A stretch of 64,000 bases of DNA from Paroedura picta (GCF_049243985.1 NC_135379.1:11088501-11152500); one strand, 5' to 3'. Positions 35,753-47,286 are shown, counted from the first letter of the stretch. Numbers and translations are program-made. Notes: a model not told the origin generated them from the letters alone.

Positions 35753-37235
35753 GTTATGCTGGGCATGTTTTGTGTAATCTTCAGTGTTTGAGCGAACACT
35801 GTCTTAATTTTTATGCCCCTATGAAGGAAACTGGGCATCGGATGGAAGCAGCTTAAAATATGGTCATGCATCAGGATTATCCTATCCTCTAAGAGGCAAA
35901 TGTGTTGGGCTTCTGTCATCCTTTTGGATGGTGATTTGTAGAAGTAATTGGGAATTATTATTATATTATTATACTTCTAAATAAAAGAGCTCTGGTCTTA
36001 CTTTCTTGTTCACCTGGAACTTCCTTCTTGAATAACGTCATTGTACTATCTCTCTCTGAGTTCCAAAATTCCAAATCCCTTCTTAAAATCCACACTTTCG
36101 CCCTTAGGTAACATCCCTAGGCCAAAACATAACCTTTATATTAAAGAGTCGTATGTTAAACACAGCCCTTGTTAGCTGTTCCTGTTTACCTTTTTCCAGA
36201 TCTCTGCATCAGAAATCTAGATTTATAATCTTGTGTGTTTGTTTGTGTGAGAAGCAGATCATTTTTTGCTTCTTTACTGTACACTGATGATGCCAAAGAA
36301 ATAAAAACATCTTTGGAATTTCTGGAAAACTGTGTGAAACCTCTAAGTCAGTGTTTTTTCAACCTGAGGGTTCAGATGAACAGGTGAGCTGGGGAGCCTC
36401 ACCCACTGGGTCAAGCTCCTAGTGGGCCTGCTGCATTTATTGCATCTTTTTGGGAAGGCTGGCTGCTAGTGCACAGGTATAGAGAGCTTGGGCTCCACCC
36501 TTTCCTTCTCAGTTTCTAAGTCCCTGGAAAGGAACTGCAGGGTGGTGAGGGGAGGTCACCCAGGTGTGGGGAGGGTCCCTCCATAGCTTTGACTCTTGGG
36601 GTGGCCCTCGGGGGAGCCTCTCTCTGGGGTCTCTTGGCCTTGACTCTGGTGAGGCTTTAACTCTGGCACATTTCTTCTTGTCACATTATGGCACATGCTT
36701 GCAGCTTAGAGAGCTGCTGCGTTGGGTGATGCTGGTGGTGGGAAGTGCGGTCAAATAGCAGTTGTAGTTATCAGGTTAAGCCTGGGATTCTTCTACTTTT
36801 TGAGTTCTTTTCTTGGACATGCTCAGAATTACAGTAAGATGTCAGACGCAAGCTTTGCAAAGTGGAAAAAGCAAAACTGAACCTTTGGGTGCCTTGCAAG
36901 GGAACTGTATCCAAAAATTGAGCCAAGAATAATGCAGATGACTTCTTTTGTTGTTGTTGGAATGGAACCATTATACTGAGAAAATGAAAAGCTTATTGCG
37001 TGGCTAGAGACACAATGTGGTGTTAAGAAAACATGTACAATGAAATGCATCTTGTTTGCTTTGTCTTCCTGTTGTCGCATAGTAGAGGGATTGACTTATG
37101 GCTCCCCTTTGCTCATGAAGTGTCATTTTTAATTGTGGATCCAATTCCTCACCCAATGGAAGTTTTCCAGACTTCCTGCAGTGCAGGATACACTGTGAAG
37201 TTTCATATGTGCAAACAGGAATATTGGTAGATTCA
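35753..37235 (+). other. intronic sequence, nothing recognised
   Basis: No exon-like or repeat-family signal is firm. A stretch at 36350 (cagtgttttttcaacctgag) looks like a decayed hAT terminus, but no partner end was found. Confidence 0.35.
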
Positions 37236-37238
37236 AAT

Positions 37239-37385
37239 GGGTAGCCGTGTTGGTCTGAAGAAAGTCAGAGTCCAGTAGCACCTTTAAGACCCACGAAGAT
37301 TTATTCAAGGGGTGAGCTTTCGAGTGCTCACACCTTGAATAAATCTTAGTTGGTCTTAAAGGTGCTACTGGACTCTGATTTTGTT
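37239..37385. repeat. family P repeat, two copies in inverted orientation
   Basis: The first copy (37239-37326) reads gggtagccgtgttggtctga, gagtccagtagcacctttaa, gatttattcaaggggtgagc. It is followed at once by an inverted partial copy (cacaccttgaataaatctta...ggtcttaaaggtgctactgg). Both halves pair over about 60 bp. Confidence 0.8.
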
Positions 37386-37861
37386 AGTACTGGTAGAAAA
37401 GTTTCTGTTCTTCTCTTCAGTGCACTTGGAATCCTTCCCTATGGAAATTAAGAAAGTTAACTTGGAAGCCTGTGATTTTAGAAACTGGGGTATTTAAATG
37501 CGAACAAACATTTTGGATTGCAGTTGCATATACTGGGACAAATATGTGTGATTTATGTCAGTCTGTCTTGGCTCATCACGACAAACTCTGATTTGGTTAA
37601 GTTGCAATCTGGGCAACAAGTTGCGGTAGTTCTGCAAGGGATAACAGCAAACGAACCGGTTTGTGTGTACAAACATCTATGCAAGGGAGCCAGCATGGAG
37701 CAGCGGGTAGTGCTAGATTGGGATCGGTTTGACTTCAGACATCATTGCAAAATCACAGTTAATGCAAACTGCGGTTAATAAACCAGCTATAAGCCCTGGT
37801 TGAAATTCAGGTCAGGTGTCAACGTTGGTCAGGCTGTCCGCCCATATCATGTTAACATTGA

Positions 37862-38126
37862 TCTCTTTTCCTCTTCCTCCTCTTCTTCCTCCTCTTCTTC
37901 CTCCTCTTCTTCCTCCTCTTCTTCCTCTTCTTCCTCTTCTTCCTCTTCCTCCTCTTCTTCCTCTTCTTCCTCTTCCTCCTCTTTTTCTTCTTCTTCTTCT
38001 TTTCCCTCTCCCTCTCCCTCTCCCTCTCCCTCTCCCTCTCCCTCTCCCTCTCCCTCTCCCTCTCCCTCTCCCTCTCCCTCTCCCTCTCCCTCTCCCTCTC
38101 CCTCTCCTTCTCCTTCTCCTTCTTTT
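37862..38126 (+). repeat. 265-nt uninterrupted polypyrimidine tract
   Basis: The + strand contains only C and T across 265 nt: CCTCTT/CTT-type units first (to about 38003), then a regular CCCTCT hexamer array (about 38004-38106), then CTTCTC. It ends ttcttttgcag at 38130. In the sense direction of PARD3 this is an ideal branch-proximal tract plus AG. Confidence 0.97.
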
Positions 38127-38648
38127 GCAGTGTTCAGTTCTTGCTGGCTTCCTTTGCAGCTGAACATTTCAGATGTGACCCTGTCTGTGGACATGGTCTG
38201 CTTCCTATCCTAGGAATCCTGTGATAGCTAGTGATGTTACAATAGGGGTGGGGTGTTGCTGGCTGTTGATGCTGCGTTTGAACATTTTCCATTTTCCTGA
38301 CATTTTTCAAAACACGTTCCGCGGTTGTCGTCTTCTGACTACTTGCGTCCATTTGCTCATTGGCCTACTTGGTACTGCAAGTAATTTTCTGCCAAAAAGG
38401 AGCACTCATAAACCACAGGTGAACTAGGGTTAAATAAAGCACATGGGCAGAGCTGTGTTCTGAGGCTGGTAATGGGGTATTTGCAAGGAGCAGTCACAGC
38501 ATTCCTCTTCTCAAATGGACAGTTCTGGCATTCAGTTGGGTCTTCAGGAAGCGGTAATTTCACTGACCATTGAACTTAATGAGAAGTAGAGATTCCATGC
38601 TGTTCTCCTTTCGCAGAGCTCTTTGTTCTGTCACTTTGAAGGAGGGGG

Positions 38649-38916
38649 CAGCATGGCATGGTGGTTAAGAGTGGCAGCTTCTAATCTGGTGAGCTGGGTT
38701 TGAGTCTGCGCTCCTCCTCCTCCTCCACATGCAGTGAGCTGGGTGACCTTGGGCTCCTCCCAGGCCTGATAATGACTGAGCAGTCCTGTCAGAATCTCTC
38801 TCCGCCTCCCCTCCCTCACAGGGTCCCTGTTGTGGGGGAAGGAAGATAAGGTGATTGTAAGCCCCTTTAAGACTCCTTCAGGCACTGAAAAGTGGGGGTA
38901 TAAAACCCAAGTCTTT
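38649..38916 (+). repeat. tRNA-derived MIR/CORE-like SINE
   Basis: It has the head atggcatggtggttaagagt, B-box-like tttgagtctgcg with an inserted CTC run, the CORE tgggtgaccttgggc and the end aaagtgggggtataaaaccc. Confidence 0.82.
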
Positions 38917-38918
38917 TA

Positions 38919-39003
38919 ACCTGATCTTGTCAGAGCTTGAAAGCTGTGGAGAAGTCGTCCATGGTTAGTACTTAGACGGGAAAACTGGGCTTCCCAGGTA
39001 TAC
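38919..39003 (+). repeat. 5S-derived SINE head fragment
   Basis: It contains cctgatcttgtcagagcttg, aaagctgtgg and ggttagtacttagacgggaa, matching the 5S internal promoter region. It is sandwiched between two SINEs. Confidence 0.72.
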
Positions 39004-39009
39004 TGCTGA

Positions 39010-39222
39010 AGAGTGGCAGCCTCTAAGCTGGAGAATCAGGTTTGATTCCGCACTCCTCCACATGCCGCCAGCTGGGTGACCTTGGGCCAGTCACAGTTCT
39101 CTCAGAGCTCTCTCAGCATGAGGCGTCTGTTGTGGGGAGAGGAAGGCAAGGCAATTGTAAGCCACTTTGGGACTCCTTTGGGTAATAAAAAGCAGGGTCC
39201 AAAACCCCAGCTCTCTCTCACT
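39010..39222 (+). repeat. tRNA-derived MIR/CORE-like SINE
   Basis: It starts inside the head (agagtggcagcctctaagct), has the B box (caggtttgattccgc) and ends aaccccagctctctctc. Part of the middle block is deleted. Confidence 0.8.
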
Positions 39223-39224
39223 TT

Positions 39225-40707
39225 GAAAACACCAGGTTCCATGAGTCCTTTATGGCTTGTCAACACGCAGTTCTTCTTCTTCTTCAAGGCATTTTAAAAT
39301 GCTCTGAAAGGAGATTATTATACTCCAACCATTCTCTGAAAACACGTGATAATTTGCCCTAACATTTGGTAACGATTTCCCCAAAGTGGCCCACGTTGAG
39401 CTGTCATGCTTGCTTACCCCTGAAAACGTACTTGACTTGACAGTCTTGTGTGCAGAAGCTCTTTGCTGAAATACTTGGGGTAAAGTTTCTTTTTCATTAG
39501 ACGCCACTTGACTCCATAGGTGATGCTTTTGGAACAATAAAGCCAGTATATCAACAACTAGTGTCACAATTGAATTTATGCCTATCAGTTCCACTTTCTG
39601 CTGGGCTGTCTTTGAATTTTTTTTTTAGTGCATCTTCTGGTTTATGAGAAATGATTTTTCCCTCCCTCAGAATGCGATCAACTTCAGGGGGCTGCAGCCT
39701 GCATATATTTGGATGCCGAGAAACCTGCATGGTGAAGAAGGCAGTTCTTGAATACACAGTGTGGTTGTCCAAGGCACTGATCTCTCTATTCTCATAGTTG
39801 GCTTTGTTCCAGTTGAAAGTGTGCTATGGAACATGTCTTGTGTTGTGTATACATGGCAGAGAAGGATTGGTGGGCAAGCTGAGTTTCTGAGAACCGTGCC
39901 CCTTGCATTGACCCGGGGGTAGAGTCTGGACACCCGCTTGTGCCTCACACACACACACACACACAGGTCTTCGGCCGTGGCAGTGAGGCGTGGCCAGCTG
40001 ACACCTCCAGCCTGGTTCCGGGGCACCTCGAAGCCTGACAAATATTTCAAGGGCTGCTCCCTGAGCAAAGGGTGGTAAAAGGCTGGGATAAGGTGTTGCT
40101 TTTGTAGTAAGGGTTAAAATGAACCCGGGCAAGTGGAATCTCCCTTTGTTTTCTGTCTTGACAGCCGCTCAAAGGGGAGTACCTTGTTAAGTCACCTCAG
40201 AGTTCCTTTTGCTTGTGAAAGCAGAGGCTCCCCCTCACCCCCCCCATTGTATAAGGTTTTTTTGTGTGTTGGCACGTTTGTCCCTGCTTTTCTATATCCT
40301 TCGCAGCATAAAGCATGTGAATTCCAGCTTTGTTGATTCAGCACAAGGTTCTGTTTCTTGTGTAACTGGTTTTTGGTTCTGTGGGAAACAAGCTGCTCTG
40401 GAGTCATACCTGCTTGAACAGTAGGAGCAACTTTCTACAGCCCGGAGTGTTTTGGCTCCTGGAACTTCTTGCCAGGAACGCTGCAGCTCAGTATGGGAGC
40501 ACTCGTCGACGTATCAAATCATCACATTTCTAAATCAAATAGAACAATGTGGTTCTGAACATTTAGCCGTTCATTTATTTCTTGGGGATAGGGGTTTTTT
40601 CCTGGCAGGAAAGGTTGACTCTTTTCCAGGCCGGATATCCCCAGCCACGGGTTTGGGAAGCTCTGAAGGGGGTCCACGGGAGTTCTGGTGTGGTATTGGG
40701 GGGAGGG
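39225..40707 (+). other. intronic sequence, nothing recognised
   Basis: No exon of PARD3 or repeat family is recognised; an ACAC run lies at about 39949-39966. Confidence 0.4.
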
Positions 40708-40834
40708 CAGGAGTAGTCAAACTGGGGCCTCCAGATGTCCATGGACTACAATTCCCATGAGCCCCTGCCACTGGCAGGGCTCATGGGAATTGTAGTCCAT
40801 GGACATCTGGAGGGCTGCAGTTTGACTACCCCTG
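40708..40834. mobile_element. palindromic hAT MITE (family A1)
   Basis: It is 127 bp with a shortened centre (ccctgccactggcagggctc). The right flank gtctaggc fits the TA-centred rule; the left flank (gggaggg) has decayed. Confidence 0.88.
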
Positions 40835-40850
40835 GTCTAGGCTGTCTTTC

Positions 40851-40990
40851 TCATTCATTCATTCATTCATTCATTCATTCATTCATTCATTCATTCATTC
40901 ATTCATTCATTCATTCATTCATTCATTCATTCATTCATTCATTCATTCTATTTATATACTGCCCTCCCTGGAGGCTCAGGGCGGTTTCTT
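40851..40990 (-). repeat. (ATTC)n array joined to an inverted family L cassette
   Basis: About 24 ATTC units (40851-40948) are followed directly by tatttatatactgccctccc, tggaggctcagggcggtttc. The arrangement equals that at 15663. Confidence 0.82.
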
Positions 40991-41077
40991 CTGAGCTCCT
41001 GCTCTTCTTTCTGACCTACGCGAATCAGAAGCCCTATAGTCATCGTAAAGGTGGGGGCAGGGAGCAAAAGGAGGGCC

Positions 41078-41293
41078 AAGGTGACCAGATTGTCCCACTT
41101 TTGGAGGGACATCTGGGGGCACCTGGCAAATTGTACTTACGTTGCAAGTAAAAAATACATATTACAATACTATTTTTGCATTCTATGTGTTTCTATGAAA
41201 AAAAATTGTTGCTCCATATAGACCAAATGTTTAATCAAGAACCCCCCTGGTCAATGGTGTCCTGCTTTACCAATGTTAAAATCTGGTCACCTT
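41078..41293. mobile_element. TIR-bearing element AAGGTGACCAGATT
   Basis: The 14-bp ends aaggtgaccagatt and aatctggtcacctt are exact complements and flank 216 bp of AT-rich non-coding sequence. No convincing target duplication was found (gagggcc versus agccaagg). It resembles the GGTGACCA-ended non-autonomous DNA transposons. Confidence 0.65.
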
Positions 41294-41334
41294 AGCCAAG
41301 GGTGTGGGTAGTGGTGTCTCTTCTGGAGGTGTGG

Positions 41335-41735
41335 AAGAAGAAGAAGAGTTGGTTCTTATTTGTCACTGTTCCTACCTGAAGAAGTCTCAAAGCAGTTTAC
41401 AATCCCCCTCACTTTCTTCTCCCCCACCTCAAGGAGGGAAGGCTGAGAGAGCCCTGATATTACTGAAGAAGAAGAAGAAGAGTTGGTTCTTGAATACCGC
41501 TTTTTTCTACCTGAAGGAGTCTCAAAGTGGCTTACAGTCGCCTTCCCTTTCCTCTCCCCACAACAGACACCCTGTGAGGTAGGTGAGGCTGAGAGAGCCC
41601 TGATATTCCTGCTTGGTCAGAACAGCTCTATCAGTGTCGTGGCAAGCCCAAAGTCATCCAGCTGGCTGCATGTGGGTGAGTGCAGAATCGAACCTGGCAT
41701 GCCAGATTAGAAGTCCGCACTCCTAACCACGCAAG
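41335..41735 (-). repeat. SINE dimer: truncated 3' half joined to a full copy
   Basis: A 3' half (41335-41464) ending gccctgatattactg is joined at the same junction as in the array at 25738 to a second tail and a nearly full SINE. The latter ends in the head region (agattagaagtccgcactcc). Confidence 0.85.
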
Positions 41736-42161
41736 GGCTGTGATGAGGCGGAGACCTGCTTCCCCACACCTGGATTTGTTGTTGTTGAATACACCATTGC
41801 GTAACCTCTGGTGCAATGACAGGTTAAAGATTTGCGGTGGCGCTTGGATTTGTGGTTTGGCTCTTGCCACTCTGTGTTAAAAAGGGTTCTGGCAACGATC
41901 CTCGGTTCTTAAGCCTAATTCACACATGCAGGAGAATGAGCAGGAACGAGGTAGGGGAACGGATTGTACCGCTTCAGACTGCAAGAAGAGCAGACGTGAA
42001 AAACCCTGTGCATATAACAAGCATGGAGAGAGTAGCCGTGCAAGATCATGGTCTTCTTGGGATTTGCTTTCTTTTTTTTAACATGAAGAAGCATCCAAAG
42101 CTGGAATATACAACTCCATACTTTCATAGTCCCACTGGATACCACATTGGACAGACATCGC

Positions 42162-42766
42162 TTGGAGTCCGGTGCACAGTTCTGGAGGCCTCACTTCAAA
42201 AAGGACGTGGACAAAATTGAGAGAGGGTTCAGAAGAGAGTGACGAGGATGATCTGGGGCTTGGGGACTAGACTCTATGAGGAAAGGCTGAGGAACCTGGG
42301 AAGATTCAGCCTGGGGAAGATCGCTGTCTTTAAGTATTTGAAAGGTTGTCACTTAGAGGAGGGCACGGAAAGGATCCTGTTGGCAACAGAGGACAAGACC
42401 CGCAGTAATGGGTTTAAACTACATGTAGAACTGTACCGGCTGGATACCAGGATAGTTTTTTTTACAGTCAGAGTAGTTCAACAGCGGAACCAGCTGCCTC
42501 AGGAGGTGGTGAACTCCTCCTCACTGGCAGTCTTCAAGCAGTGGCTGGACAGATATCTATCCTGGATGTTTTAGGCCAGGGGTAGTCAAACTGCGGCCCT
42601 CCAGATGTCCATGGACTACAATTCCCAGGAGCCCCTGCCAGCATTCGCTGGCAGGGGCTCCTGGGAATTGTAGTCCATGGACATCTGGAGGGCCGCAGTT
42701 TGACTACCCCTGCTTTAGGCTGATCCTGCATTGACTAGATGGCCCTCCCAGCTCCTGTGATTCTAT
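42162..42766 (+). repeat. CR1 LINE 3' UTR split by a MITE
   Basis: It contains ggagtccggtgcacagttct, tgaggaaaggctgaggaacc, ttcagcctggggaagatcgc, gcagtcttcaagcagtggct and, after the MITE, tgatcctgcattgactagat and gtgattctatcttcc. The MITE sits at gatgttttaggc. Confidence 0.9.
42577..42712. mobile_element. palindromic hAT MITE (family A1)
   Basis: It is a 136-bp, virtually perfect palindrome. The target copies ttttaggc (42569-42576) and ctttaggc (42713-42720) match at 7 of 8. It is inserted in CR1. Confidence 0.94.
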
Positions 42767-43069
42767 CTTCCTGTCACCTCATGCTTTCTGTATGCGTGAA
42801 CCAGTCTTAGGTTGTTAATGTGGCTTCATGACTACTGACCAGGCGCCACTGGGTGAGAGTTGCATCAATTCTCTGAGCAGTTCTAACTTGTTAAACATTT
42901 ATTGCAGCCTGTTTTGCTATGTGTTTGATGGGGGGGGATGAAAATCCACCTCATACTCACAGAAATAGTTTCAAAGGCAGCCTCTTGACCCAATTCAATC
43001 AATAACAGGGTTTTGGGGGGGGTCCTGCAAGGGGTAGAAAAAAAATAATATAGGGCTAGTAACTAAGGT

Positions 43070-43232
43070 GGAGGTTAGGAGCAGTGGCCTCTCATTTGGA
43101 GTGCTGGGTTTGATTCCCCCTTTTTTCAACATGCAACCAGCTTGGTGACCTTGGGCAAGTCACAGTTCTCTCAGAGCTCTCTCAGCCCCACCGTCCTCAC
43201 AGGGCGTCTGTTGTTGGGAGAGGAAAGGTTCC
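43070..43232 (+). repeat. MIR/CORE-like SINE, 3' truncated
   Basis: The head is diverged (aaggtggaggttaggagcag). The B box (tgggtttgattccc) and CORE (ttggtgaccttgggcaagtc) are clear. It breaks off after gttgggagaggaaagg. Confidence 0.75.
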
Positions 43233-43483
43233 CGGTCCACTGTGACTTATCCTCTGATTGCATTCAGAGGTTCTGCTGACCTGCAATAAAAAAATAACAC
43301 TCAATACACCAGGATCATCTCTGTTTGCTTCTGGCCAAAGAGCTGTTTTGAGGATCATGGGAGATTTGGTGATTTTGTGGTTCTGAGTTTTCCTGGCGGG
43401 TTTTAAGGGTAGTTAATTTTAATGATTTTACATTAAATGATATTGTTTTGTGTTGTGAGCTGTCTCGGGCAGGTCTCTGAAGA

Positions 43484-43735
43484 GGCAGCAAGCGTAACGT
43501 GGTGGTTAAGAGCAGCGGTCTCTGATCTGGAGAATCGGATTTGATTTCCCACTCCTCCACAGAAAGCTTGTCCACTGAGTGACCTTGGGCCAGTCACAGT
43601 TCTCTCAGAGCTCCCTCAGCCCCACCACCTCATAAGGTTCCTGTTGTGGAAAGAGGAAGAGAAGGCGATGGAAAGCCACTTTGAGACTCCTCAAGAGAGG
43701 GAAAAGCAGGGTATAAAATCCAGCTCTTCTTCATA
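43484..43735 (+). repeat. tRNA-derived MIR/CORE-like SINE
   Basis: The head gtggtggttaagagcagcgg, B box, CORE gagtgaccttgggccagtca, 3' domain ctttgagactcctc and end ccagctcttcttca are all present. Confidence 0.83.
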
Positions 43736-44488
43736 ATGTAAATGTGTTCATTTAATCCAGGAGCTGAACTGAGGCTTCGGGTCAGTTTTGTCCTCTGGTT
43801 TGAAAGCTACAGAGTAACATTGTCAAGTCACTCCGTCTCAGTCTGGTCTACCTTATTAGGTTGTGAGGTTGATAAAGACGAGGGAAAGAAAGCCAGTATA
43901 AGCCTCCCTGAGCTTCATGGGAGAAGGTGAGATAAAAATAGGCAAATCTTTCCTGCTTGTGAGGGCAGGCAGGCAAGCTCATGGCAAGATCAACAAAGAT
44001 AAACTCTTTAACATCCACACGGTGTCTTTTCTAGATCGCCTTGATGTTATTTGGCCAGACATTTGAGCAGTTCTAGGTTTGTTGTCAGTAGATCCAATTG
44101 TTGAGTGGATAATGTGTTCCAGATGTGTTCCACAAGAAACGGACTTTGAACTAGTCCTTTGTCTTTTCGTTGCCTAATATTCCAAATCGCCTGTTGTTTG
44201 CCTCCGAGGAAATATTTTCTTTCAAATGTTGGGCGAGAGTTTTAGAATAAAATACCGAATCTCCAGAGGGAAGTGGTTTGGTTTTGCTCATGTAAGTATC
44301 AAAAGCAGATTATTATTGGTAGAGGATTTTTGTTTGTGCGCGAAACATCGCAGCTGTGTGCGTTTGTCGTAGACATTTGCAGGTACCCAAAGGTTTGTCT
44401 AAGAAGGGGGATGTAAACAGCCCTGACACATTTGTGGAATTACAGACAAAAACACCCGTTTCTGAAAGGGGACAAGAGTACCTTAGAG

Positions 44489-44624
44489 CAGGGGTAGTCA
44501 AACTGCGGCCCTCCAGATGTCCATGGACTACAATTCCCAGGAGCCCCTGCCAGCATTCGCTGGCAGGGGCTCCTGGGAATTGTAGTCCATGGACATCTGG
44601 AGGGCCGCAGTTTGACTACCCCTG
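44489..44624. mobile_element. palindromic hAT MITE (family A1)
   Basis: It is 136 bp with almost identical arms, closest to the copy at 42577 (both have the aggagcccc / ggggctcct variant). The target duplication ccttagag is exact at 44481-44488 and 44625-44632. Confidence 0.95.
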
Positions 44625-44632
44625 CCTTAGAG

Positions 44633-46140
44633 TATAAACTTCTCCCCAGCGTTGTTAGCAGAGCATCATAATTATAGCTATAACCTTGTCTGAGAGCCAG
44701 AGAGATTTTCCCTGGTAAAGCTCCACTTGTTTTCTTGCCACCCACTGCTCAGGCTTTTCGTCTGTATGGATTTTAGCATGGTGTTGTCTGTCTGAGGCCC
44801 CAGTTCTGAAATCGGGAGACCTGCAAGCACACAACACAGTCCAAGTTGAAGGCTGGAATGACTGATTCTGTACTGCAGACAAATCCGTAAAGGTCCGTAC
44901 CGTGTGAGTTTGAGGATGAAGAAGCCATCTAGCTCCTCAGCTATCTCAGGTGACCTCGTGTCAGTTTGTTTCTTTCTAGCCTGCCTCGTAGGGTTGTTGT
45001 GAGTTCAGCGTGGGTGGATGTGGATGGAACTACGTAGACCAGCCTGAACTGCTTGGGATAAAGATTCACTCCCTTGCTCTCTTTTACCTTGTCCTACTTC
45101 CAAGGAGTGCAGAACAGTGATTTATGTTATTCTCTCCCCTGTTCAATTCCCAAATCCAACTCTATGGGTTAAATAGGTCAATTGAGAGGACAGACCCAAG
45201 GTCACTCTGTGGATTGTATGTCTGAGCAGAGATTTGGGAGCTGAGAGGTGTGATGAATGGCAGTGAAAGGTTGCTAAAGGGGGTACATATTTGGGGCCTA
45301 TATCTGAGAACATGCACTTTCTTCCTTGCTTTGTTTTCTCTCTGGAAGGCCAAAGAATGCACATTGAACAGCAAGTCCTTAAACTTAACAAGGGGTAGTG
45401 AAGAAGAAAAGAAAGAAACTTTCAGGGTGATATTTCAGGACAGCAGGCTAAGCAAGACTTGTGGGGGGGGGAGGAAGATAAGAACCGATGACATTTGTGA
45501 AAGGAAAAATTGTAGGAAAAGCAGAAGGTCACACCAGCTTGAGTAAAGCTAATTGACAAGTAACGGTTCTTCTAACAATGAAAAGAGTAATATTGTATTT
45601 GCTACACTGCATGTACCTGTAATTGAATTCCCCTACTCCTGAAGTGGGGGAAGATTGTACACAAGAGTAATCCTGTTTTCTTTCCAACTGTGTCACAGAG
45701 ATAACTTGTAACTCCTCTAAAAATGTGTACAGTAGACAAATTTCTTATATTGTGTATCAAATTACTGTGAGATACTGTGATCATGGAACATGTTTGCAAA
45801 ATGCTTCCCTATAGGCACAACAGTTCCTGGAAGCTGGAGTGGAAATTTCTTACCACAATAACTGTCTAGCCTACTGTGAAGAGGTGATATGATTTTCCAC
45901 CCTATTGTGTCGAGGTCAATGGATAAAATAGAATCTCCTGGATTTGCACACTGTACCATCTTGGTGCAATAACATACTTTTGCCCCCCCCCCCCCCCCCC
46001 CCCCCAAATAAGCAGATGGAAACTAACTGGTGTTCTTACCACTTAGCTCATTCTTGGACTCTGAGAATCAGACAAACCCAACTTCCCAGACTAAGGTTAT
46101 TGATATTTTGTATTCATGCAATCTCAGTTTAATCCATTGT
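44633..46140 (+). other. intronic sequence with C23 tract
   Basis: A short SINE-like remnant lies at about 44980-45065. A run of 23 C residues occupies 45983-46005. Otherwise nothing is recognised. Confidence 0.4.
45983..46005. repeat. C23 homopolymer
   Basis: There are 23 consecutive C residues on the + strand. It is long enough to be assembly-sensitive and to support i-motif or, on the other strand, G-quadruplex structure. Confidence 0.9.
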
Positions 46141-46146
46141 TTTTCC

Positions 46147-46256
46147 CTGCCTCACAAGATGATGCTGGTTATGGGGGAGAAGAAGGCAGTTGTAAGCTGC
46201 TTTGAGACTCGTTAGGGTAGAGAAAAGCGGGGTATAACAAACAGCTTTTCTTCCCA
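46147..46256 (+). repeat. SINE 3' fragment
   Basis: It contains ggcagttgtaagctgctttg, agactcgttagggtagag and ggggtataacaaacagcttt; 5' truncated. Confidence 0.7.
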
Positions 46257-46991
46257 AAGCAGGGCCTCTGGTAGTGATAATAATGGTTGGGGAAGTTCAT
46301 ATGGGAGTAGCCATCCTGAGTCACTGAACAGAGAAGTGGTTTTCAGTTTTATATCTGTGGGTTTTCTGGCACTAGCCTTCCTTGCATGGGATACACATTC
46401 CCTTTTCTCCACACTGTTCTCCACACCTGTGGAGTTTTTATAACACCTGCCTTCATTAAGCTTTTTGTTTGAAATGTTATGTAAGAAGCATTTTCACCTT
46501 TTTTAACCTTTTGCGGCATTTACTTTTTTTGAAGGTTTTGTTTCCGTTGTTGGAATATGTATGGTGCATGTGGAATTATTTATTGGATTAACACGGTTAA
46601 ACATTCTAGCAGTTTTTGGCTTTGATTTGATGATTCGTCTTGCTGTATTCTTAATTCAGTTGCTTATGGAGTGTGGAAAGTAAATATGTCTCCATAGACG
46701 GCCAGATTCTGTTCTTTAAAATTAGTGGTTTTGTTACTATCCATAGTGCCTTGTATTCAGATGCAATATGCTTCCATTGCCGGGTAGATATTTCGGTTTG
46801 CTCTTACAGATGAGCAAATGTGCTGTGACGCAGATGAATTAATAACGAGGACACAAGTCCTCAAAAAGGGGCCTTTTAAAGTCTGTGGGCACCTTTGGGA
46901 TTCTATGGAAGATTTGTGGGCACAATCACAAAAATCGGCCATGGTGGGTGAGACCCAAAATATCAGGAATCAAGCATACAAGTTTAGTAGT

Positions 46992-47286
46992 AAGGTAAAG
47001 GTAAAGGTAAAGGTATCCCCTGTGCAAGCACCAGGTCATGTCTGACCCTTGGGGTGACGCCCTCTAGCGTTTTTCATGGCAGACTCAATACGGGGTGGTT
47101 TGCCAGTGCCTTCCCCAGTCATTACCATTTACCCCCCAGCAAGCTGGGTACTCATTTTACCGACCTCGGAAGGATGGAAGGCTGAGTCAACCTTGAGCCG
47201 GCTGCTGGGATCGAACTCCCAACCTCATGGGCAGACAGTTTCAGACAGCATGTTGCTGCCTTACCACTCTGCACCACAAGAGGCTC
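46992..47286 (-). repeat. Sauria SINE, full length
   Basis: The terminal (GTAAAG)n-like repeat at 46992-47015 is followed by the BovB-like tail complement (aggtcatgtctgacccttgg), the body and the head complement (ctgcaccacaagaggctcat). Confidence 0.9.

Noticed and set aside
36340-36400. Decayed hAT terminus (cagtgttttttcaacctgag)
   Set aside because: No matching opposite end or target duplication was found nearby.
37800-38213. Open frames encoding poly-Ser, poly-Pro/Leu or poly-Glu
   Set aside because: They are translations of the polypyrimidine tract. They have no domain, no non-repetitive coding sequence and no splice framing.
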